A stretch of DNA of 10,817 bases from Polyangia bacterium (GTDB taxonomy: Bacteria > Myxococcota_A > Polyangia > Polyangiales > Polyangiaceae): NCBI GenBank assembly GCA_030433055.1, contig JAUILJ010000189.1, positions 1 through 10,817 of the forward strand, in the 5' to 3' direction. This document shows, one piece after another, positions 7,492 through 10,817 of the stretch. The notes under the pieces were generated by a model. That model made no database searches, was not told the origin of the DNA, and saw only the letters and a list, made by a program, of their open reading frames with translations. A program made the position numbers and the translations under genes. How positions within the stretch are numbered: position 1 is the stretch's first letter; the number at the start of each line of letters is the position of its first letter.

Positions 7492-8485
7492 GGTGTGCGC
7501 CTACCTGAGCGAGTACACGCTCGACGACGCGATTCGCGTTTGACACGCGGATGCGCACCTTCGGGTGTGCGGCGGCCCAGTCTGCAAAGATCTCCTGAGC
7601 GAAGCCCAGGCCGATGCCTTGAACGCCTTTGAAATCCAGGAGGACCTCCCGCAGGGACTCCAGCCCGCGAAGCAGCGCCCGAGCTTCAGCCCGCGAGACG
7701 AACTGGGGTCCGTGCTCGAAGAGCTTCACATGACCCGTCGCGCTGAGGGGGCTGGTCCCTGGAAGCTGCTGCCGCACCAGCTCGTCCCACTGCACGTCGC
7801 GCTGAGGGTCGATCTCACAGCGGGCGGTGGTCCCGACCCCAGCTGGGCCCTCGCTGAGCAGCTGATCCCCCCGCAGGTTGTCCTGCACCCAGCGCAGCCC
7901 ATTCGCCACCAGCTCGAAGCGCTGGCACGCTGCCGCCACGAGGAATAGCCCCCGCCCGAAATGCGCGGCTGGCTGGGTGGTGAGCGGCCCTTTCGAAAGC
8001 GAGAACAAGGCGTCGAGATCACTGGGCAGCCCCAGCTGCTCGCGGATGCGCCTGAACAGGCCCAGCCCGCTGTCCTGGAGCTCGAAGCGGATCAGGTTGG
8101 GGTGAGAGCGACACCGCAGCTCGGCGGAGGCCGCCGCGGCGTGCGTCTCGGCGTTCTGTAACAACTCGAATAAGCACTGCTGAGTCACCTCGACGGCAGC
8201 TTCAGTCGATTCCTCGGGGATCAAAAGAGCATGCGCCGCGTCCCAGGTTCCCGTGGTATCGCAGTCAGCGAGATCCAGCTGAAATGCACCGGGCTGCGAC
8301 CTTGGAAGGAAATAGCGCGTGGCCCGCGCACGCCCGGCGACCGCCAGTTCACCTGCATCGACGAGCGCTCTGAGGTGCCGGTGCACTGCTTGACGGGTGT
8401 AACCCGTTTGTTCGCTAATTTCCGTGCAGTTAATCGAGTCGTGTTTCCGCGCGAGATCGAGGAGCAGGCTGGGCAGGTCGGTCAC
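7484..8485 (-). CDS. Winged HTH - HATPase (GHKL) - STAS-like DUF4325 regulator
   Basis: A 333-aa protein when read from GTG at 8483-8485; a TTG at 8519-8521 would add 12 residues that merely translate the repeat array, so GTG is preferred. Residues about 5-60 are a winged helix-turn-helix (ISEQTGYTRQAVHRHLRALV, then the wing AVAGRARATRYF). Residues about 95-225 are a GHKL ATP-binding fold: N-box E107-L-L-Q-N111, G1 box D138-S-G-L-G142, G2 box G177-R-G-L-F-L-V, and a final G-V-G-T-T. There is no H-box, so it is not a histidine kinase; RsbW/SpoIIAB-type kinases share this fold. Residues about 262-333 match the STAS-like DUF4325 family (SRAEARALLRGL, VLLDFKGVQGIGLGFAQEIF). HATPase and STAS are normally separate partners in partner-switching; here they share a chain with a DNA-binding domain. 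Its start lies within the repeat array, which suggests autoregulation, and it is coupled to the glycosyltransferase. Confidence 0.82.
   Translation of the reverse strand: MTDLPSLLLDLARKHDSINCTEISEQTGYTRQAVHRHLRALVDAGELAVAGRARATRYFLPRSQPGAFQLDLADCDTTGTWDAAHALLIPEESTEAAVEVTQQCLFELLQNAETHAAAASAELRCRSHPNLIRFELQDSGLGLFRRIREQLGLPSDLDALFSLSKGPLTTQPAAHFGRGLFLVAAACQRFELVANGLRWVQDNLRGDQLLSEGPAGVGTTARCEIDPQRDVQWDELVRQQLPGTSPLSATGHVKLFEHGPQFVSRAEARALLRGLESLREVLLDFKGVQGIGLGFAQEIFADWAAAHPKVRIRVSNANRVVERVLAQVGAHLE
7500..7506 (-). promoter_or_regulatory. Ribosome binding site fixing the TTG start of the glycosyltransferase
   Basis: On the minus strand AGGTAGG lies 8 nt before the TTG at 7489-7491, within the final codons of the upstream gene. 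It is a good Shine-Dalgarno match at normal distance. It supports TTG as the true start and reinitiation or coupling after the regulator's TAG at 7484-7486. Confidence 0.6.
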
Positions 8486-8521
8486 GCTCGAATCGTAAAA
8501 TCGTAACGAGCCTCGAGGCAA
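8485..8521 (-). promoter_or_regulatory. Candidate promoter of the HTH-HATPase-STAS operon inside repeat copy 1
   Basis: On the minus strand TTGCCT (8521-8516), an 18-nt spacer and TACGAT (8497-8492) resemble a sigma-70 type promoter. Six bases (TCGAGC) separate TACGAT from the GTG at 8485, so the expected transcription start is the start codon itself, and no Shine-Dalgarno sequence is visible. The -10 hexamer is the promoter-proximal half of repeat copy 1. A protein bound to the repeat would therefore cover the promoter. The neighbouring TACGAT at 8505-8500 is an alternative -10. Confidence 0.4.
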
Positions 8522-8615
8522 GTTTGAATCGTAAAATCGTAACGCAGTCCGATGTCACGCTCGAATCGTAAAATCGTAACCGATGAGGAGGTGGTGTTGA
8601 ATCGTAAAATCGTCA
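8490..8615. repeat. Four-copy iteron-like direct repeat array, 36/37-bp pitch
   Basis: The 17-mer GAATCGTAAAATCGTAA (+ strand) occurs at 8490-8506, 8526-8542 and 8563-8579, with one mismatch (TCA end) at 8599-8615. Start-to-start distances are 36, 37 and 36 bp. On the minus strand each copy reads TTACGATTTTACGATTC, a tandem doublet of the 8-mer TTACGATT. Copies 1 and 3 share a longer 27-bp match (8481-8507 and 8554-8580), including the bases that form the GTG start in copy 1; copies 2 and 4 share the flank TTGAATC. The order is A-B-A-B with a 73-bp higher-order period, close to seven helical turns. The location over the regulator's start and upstream region argues for an operator array bound by that HTH protein. 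It is not CRISPR: units are short and no cas gene is present. Confidence 0.9.
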
Positions 8616-8685
8616 AGCCCGATCCGACGATACGCGGTGCCCAAACCGCAAGCGCAACCCGGTGCCGCGCGGAAAAATAGATGCG

Positions 8686-8837
8686 GGTGGGCGACGCTGG
8701 GACGATGTCCCGTGGGGCTGGTCGCTGTCGTTGATGCTGGGCCACGCCGGGACGATGTCCCGTGGCTGGTCGCTGTCGTTGATGCTGGGCGACGCCGGGA
8801 CGATGTCCCGGGGCACGATGTCCCGTGGGGCTGGTCG
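8686..8837. repeat. Tandem repeat (minisatellite), 48-50 bp unit with GGGAC-N3-GTCCC dyad
   Basis: The dyad GGGACGATGTCCC occurs at 8699-8711, 8749-8761 and 8797-8809, with a variant GGCACGATGTCCC at 8812-8824. The first two units are 50 and 48 bp and nearly identical, differing by a GG deletion and one substitution (TGGTCGCTGTCGTTGATGCT is common to both). The third unit is cut to 15 bp, and the fourth degrades after GTGGGGCTGGTCG. Each dyad has 5-bp arms around a 3-nt centre and could be a protein site or an RNA hairpin. The near-identity of neighbouring units suggests recent slippage or unequal exchange. The unit shares no obvious sequence with the 36/37-bp array next to it. Confidence 0.85.
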
Positions 8838-8885
8838 TTGCTCTGGTCGCTGGCGGGTCGGCCGTTGCTTGCCAGTGGATGTCCA

Positions 8886-8915
8886 ATGGGGCAGCCATCA
8901 TTGCTGCCATCCCAT
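8886..8915. other. Imperfect inverted repeat / potential hairpin
   Basis: ATGGGGCAGC (8886-8895) pairs with GCTGC (8903-8907) and CCCAT (8911-8915) around a 7-nt loop (CATCATT), with a CAT bulge at 8908-8910: ten pairs in total. No U-run follows on either strand, so it is not a typical intrinsic terminator. It could be part of a structured leader RNA for the regulator, or chance. Confidence 0.35.
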
Positions 8916-9075
8916 CGGAGCCGAATCACGCATCGTTCCTCACCCCCCACACCCTCAGCAAGTTCGCATAAGATAGATTATGTTAACTCAACGGATGAGC
9001 GAAGGAACTCAAAGCGCCGGGAAAACCGCCCGTTGATGAATTGGTCGCTCCGGCGTGAGTTCGTAGCTGCTGGGG

Positions 9076-9672
9076 CTAGCTGAGGAGCCCTCGCTTCACC
9101 AGGAGCTCCTCCAGCTGGCTGGTGGCTTGCTCTGGAGTGAGTTCGTGAGTTGGTAGCACCAGGTCGGCCGCCTCCGGGGCCTCGTATGGCGCGGAGATCC
9201 CCGTGAACTGCAGGAGCTTCCCCGAACGAGCCTTTGCGTAGAGGCCCTTGGGGTCCCGGTCCTCACAGACCTCGAGCGGAGCTGCCACGTGCACCTCCAG
9301 GAACTCGTTGGGCGCCAGCAGTCCTCGCACGCGGGCCCGGTCAGCGCGATACGGAGAGATGAATGCGCTGATCACGATCGCACCGGCGTCCACGAACAGC
9401 GCGCTGACTTCGCCCACACGCCGGATGTTCTCCGTGCGGTCTTCGGGCGAGAACCCGAGGTCACTGTTCAGACCGTGGCGTAGGTTGTCGCCGTCGAGCA
9501 CGTAGGCGAACACGCCTCGCTCTACCAAGCGCCGCTCGAGTGCCCTGGCGAGCGTACTCTTGCCTGAAGCAGATAGCCCTGTCAGCCAGACCGCTGCGCC
9601 CTGGTTGCGGTGCAGGCTTGCTCGCAGCTCTCGGCTCACGCTGCTTGCGTGCCACCTGATGTCATCGGTCAT
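9076..9672 (-). CDS. cysC: Adenylylsulfate (APS) kinase
   Basis: A 198-aa protein from ATG at 9670-9672, close to the 201 aa of E. coli CysC. An upstream in-frame GTG (9685-9687) would add five residues, but the ATG has AAGGG (9684-9680) 7 nt before it and is preferred. Numbering from the ATG, the Walker A motif GLSASGKST is at 32-40, LDGDNLRHGLNSDLGFS follows from 59, and ISAFISPYR (101-109) contains the conserved Ser of the family (Ser106). DPKGLYAKARSGKLLQFTG (140-158) and the following YEAPE are almost diagnostic. The enzyme phosphorylates adenylyl sulfate with ATP to PAPS in the cytoplasm, feeding sulfate reduction or sulfotransferases. No ATP sulfurylase (cysD/cysN or sat) or cysH lies beside it, so it stands alone between groEL and the repeat region. 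The 166 bp upstream, to the groEL terminator, must hold its promoter, but no clear one was identified; TATATC at about 9700-9705 is a weak -10 candidate. Confidence 0.95.
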   Translation of the reverse strand: MTDDIRWHASSVSRELRASLHRNQGAAVWLTGLSASGKSTLARALERRLVERGVFAYVLDGDNLRHGLNSDLGFSPEDRTENIRRVGEVSALFVDAGAIVISAFISPYRADRARVRGLLAPNEFLEVHVAAPLEVCEDRDPKGLYAKARSGKLLQFTGISAPYEAPEAADLVLPTHELTPEQATSQLEELLVKRGLLS

Positions 9673-9838
9673 CGCCCTGCCCTTCACGCGTTGCCGCGAG
9701 GATATACGCGAAGGCCGGGTCGTACAGCGAACGGTCCCAGGCGGTCGCAGCCCGTATTGTGACCAGATTCGGCCCGAAAACCCATGGATTGCGAACGATC
9801 GTTAGCCCAGCCCATCGACTCTCCCGAGCGAGCACAAA

Positions 9839-9880
9839 ACGCACAACGGGCAACACCTCTCGGCGCTGCCCGTTGTGCGT
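9839..9880 (-). terminator. Intrinsic terminator of groEL
   Basis: A perfect 14-bp inverted repeat (9839-9852 and 9867-9880; ACGCACAACGGGCA paired with TGCCCGTTGTGCGT on the minus strand) with a 14-nt loop begins 18 nt after the groEL stop. On the minus strand the stem ends directly in TTTTG, giving the U-run of a rho-independent terminator. It insulates groEL from cysC, which lies on the same strand. Confidence 0.85.
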
Positions 9881-9898
9881 GAAGGAAGCCTGGGGGGC

Positions 9899-10817
9899 TC
9901 AGTCCATGGGGAATCCGCCCATGCCACCCATTCCGCCCATGCCACCCATTCCGCCCATGCCACCCATGCCACCCATGCCACCCATGGGGTCCATGCCGCC
10001 GCCCGCGGGCGCTGCGGGCGCCGGCTTGTCGACCACCAGGGCCTCGGTGGTTAGCAGGAGCCCGGCGACGCTGGCTGCGTTCTCGAGCGCCGTGCGCACC
10101 ACCTTCGCCGGGTCGATGATGCCGCCCTTCACCAGATCCTCGTAGCTGTCCTTCCGGGCGTCGTAGCCAAACGGGCCCTTCCCGCCGACGACCTTGGCCA
10201 GGACCACTTCGGCTTCGACGCCAGCATTCTGGGCGATCTGGCGCAGAGGCGAACTGGCGGCCCGCTCGAGCAGGCGGAGCCCGAGCTCTTGGTCGCCCTT
10301 CAGCTTCAGGTCCTTGAGGGCCGCGGTCGCGCGCACCAGGGCGACGCCACCGCCAGGTACGTAGCCCTCTTCCAGCGCGGCGCGCGTGGCGGCGAGCGCG
10401 TCCTCGACGCGATCCTTGCGCTCCTTCATTTCCGGTTCGGTGGCAGCACCGACGCGAACCACCGCGACGCCACCGGCCAGCTTGGCCAGACGCTCCTGCA
10501 GCTTCTCGCGGTCATAGTCGCTGCTGGTGTCCTCGATCTGCCGCTGGATCTGCGCGATGCGACCGTTGATGTCGGCCTTCTTGCCAGCGCCACCGACGAT
10601 GGTCGTGTCGTCCTTGGAGATCTCGACGCGCTTTGCACGGCCGAGGTCCTTCAGCGTCACGCCCTCGAGGGTGCGGCCCAGGTCCTCCATGAACGCCGTT
10701 GCGCCGGTGAGGACCGCGATGTCCTTCAGCATCTCCTTGCGACGGTCACCGAAGCCAGGTGCCTTCACGGCCACCACCTTCAGGACGCCGCGAAGCTTGT
10801 TGACCACCAGCGTGGCT
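9899..10817 (-). CDS. groEL: Chaperonin GroEL (Hsp60), C-terminal part
   Basis: About 305 C-terminal residues of a chaperonin of about 545; the 5' part is beyond the window, and the reading continues to the last base (ATLVVNKLRGVLKVVAVKAP at the edge). It includes the apical-domain stretch KAPGFGDRRKEMLKDIAVLT, the intermediate-domain SSDYDREKLQERLAKLAGGV, the ATPase Asp in VEDALAATRAA (equivalent to Asp398 of E. coli), EEGYVPGGGVAL and the equatorial AASVAGLLLTTEALVVDKP. The tail has eight Met-Gly-Gly units and ends FPMD, the flexible cavity-lining tail of group I chaperonins. GroEL with GroES folds proteins in the cytoplasm using ATP. Whether groES lies upstream cannot be seen. Myxobacteria often carry more than one groEL, and which copy this is cannot be decided here. 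Confidence 0.97.
   Translation of the reverse strand, partial: ATLVVNKLRGVLKVVAVKAPGFGDRRKEMLKDIAVLTGATAFMEDLGRTLEGVTLKDLGRAKRVEISKDDTTIVGGAGKKADINGRIAQIQRQIEDTSSDYDREKLQERLAKLAGGVAVVRVGAATEPEMKERKDRVEDALAATRAALEEGYVPGGGVALVRATAALKDLKLKGDQELGLRLLERAASSPLRQIAQNAGVEAEVVLAKVVGGKGPFGYDARKDSYEDLVKGGIIDPAKVVRTALENAASVAGLLLTTEALVVDKPAPAAPAGGGMDPMGGMGGMGGMGGMGGMGGMGGMGGFPMD
9914..9985 (-). repeat. 9-bp repeat encoding the (Met-Gly-Gly)x8 tail of GroEL
   Basis: Eight in-frame 9-bp units encode Met-Gly-Gly. On the + strand most units read GCCACCCAT, with two TCCGCCCAT variants. Such arrays change copy number by slippage without frame loss. Confidence 0.9.

Larger units (their letters stand above)
8616..9075. 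other. Non-coding, repeat-rich intergenic region between cysC and the HTH regulator
   Basis: About 460 bp without a credible gene. Open frames on both strands are GC-driven, have repeat-derived composition and resemble no family I recognise. The stretch holds a 48-50 bp tandem repeat (8686-8837), an imperfect hairpin (8886-8915) and, in otherwise GC-rich DNA, a small AT-rich patch around 8962-8993 (TTCGCATAAGATAGATTATG and the next bases) that could hold a promoter, although no pair of -35/-10 boxes at good spacing is convincing. No clear terminator for cysC was found downstream of its stop at 9076. Confidence 0.6.

Noticed and set aside
8486..8521. Longer form of the HTH regulator from TTG at 8519-8521
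   Set aside because: The 12 extra residues translate the repeat copy; the GTG at 8485 starts right at the wHTH fold and fits the promoter geometry.
8490..8615. CRISPR array
   Set aside because: Regular 36/37-bp pitch suggests it, but the repeat is only 17 bp and is itself an 8-bp doublet, two 'spacers' share sequence, there are only four copies and no cas gene is present.
8490..8615. Plasmid-type replication origin with iterons
   Set aside because: No replication initiator, DnaA boxes or partition genes nearby; flanking genes are chromosomal housekeeping genes.
8482..8950. Open frames across the repeat region on both strands (for example 8482-8910 minus, 8555-8950 minus, 8637-9083 plus)
   Set aside because: They translate the DNA repeats in changing frames, giving low-complexity Pro/Arg/Ser/Thr peptides with no family resemblance; high GC alone keeps the frames open.
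169..9672. A shared sulfur pathway linking the 'sulfatase' and cysC
   Set aside because: The sulfatase-fold enzyme lacks the formylglycine motif, has Thr as likely nucleophile, and lies on the other strand far from cysC.
9662..9856. 64-codon minus-strand frame (GTG start) just upstream of and overlapping the cysC start
   Set aside because: It begins inside the groEL terminator loop, has no ribosome site and only moderate third-position GC. It could be a remnant or a coupled small peptide but cannot be supported.

Overview
The window reads as a chromosomal segment of a high-GC member of the Myxococcota (myxobacteria and relatives). This rests on strong G/C bias at third codon positions, large multidomain proteins with HEAT repeats, a GroEL with a Met-Gly-Gly tail, and a YfgM/BamB-like gene pair. 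Assignment to the phylum is inference; nothing here fixes the genus.

Layout. Bases 1-145 are the 3' end of greA (+). Next on + are a 1076-aa membrane-anchored, sulfatase-superfamily enzyme with a HEAT-repeat tail (169-3399), a TPR membrane protein with a very acidic N-terminus resembling YfgM (3467-4759), and a PQQ-type beta-propeller lipoprotein resembling BamB (4756-6000), which overlaps it by 4 bp. From 5989 the genes run on the minus strand. A GT-C/PMT-type membrane glycosyltransferase (5989-7491) is translationally coupled behind a regulator (7484-8485) that joins a winged HTH, a GHKL/HATPase ATP-binding domain and a STAS-like DUF4325 domain in one chain. Then come a roughly 590-bp non-coding, repeat-rich stretch (8486-9075), cysC (9076-9672), a strong terminator (9839-9880) and the 3' part of groEL (9899-10817).

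The most unusual part is 8485-8837. Four copies of a 17-bp sequence, each a head-to-tail doublet of TTACGATT, lie at a pitch of 36, 37 and 36 bp directly over and upstream of the regulator's probable start codon. The copies alternate in flank type (A-B-A-B), so the array is a 73-bp higher-order dimer. The innermost copy supplies a -10-like TACGAT hexamer exactly 6 nt before the GTG start. Next to it is a second, unrelated tandem repeat with a 48-50 bp unit, each unit holding the dyad GGGAC-GAT-GTCCC. A simple model is that the HTH-ATPase-STAS protein binds the array and controls its own operon, including the glycosyltransferase, in response to ATP or a partner protein. That model is inference.

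The + strand half is envelope-centred: a periplasmic phospho- or sulfo-transfer enzyme, a translocon-associated TPR protein and an outer-membrane-assembly propeller. The flanking genes greA, cysC and groEL are ordinary housekeeping genes.
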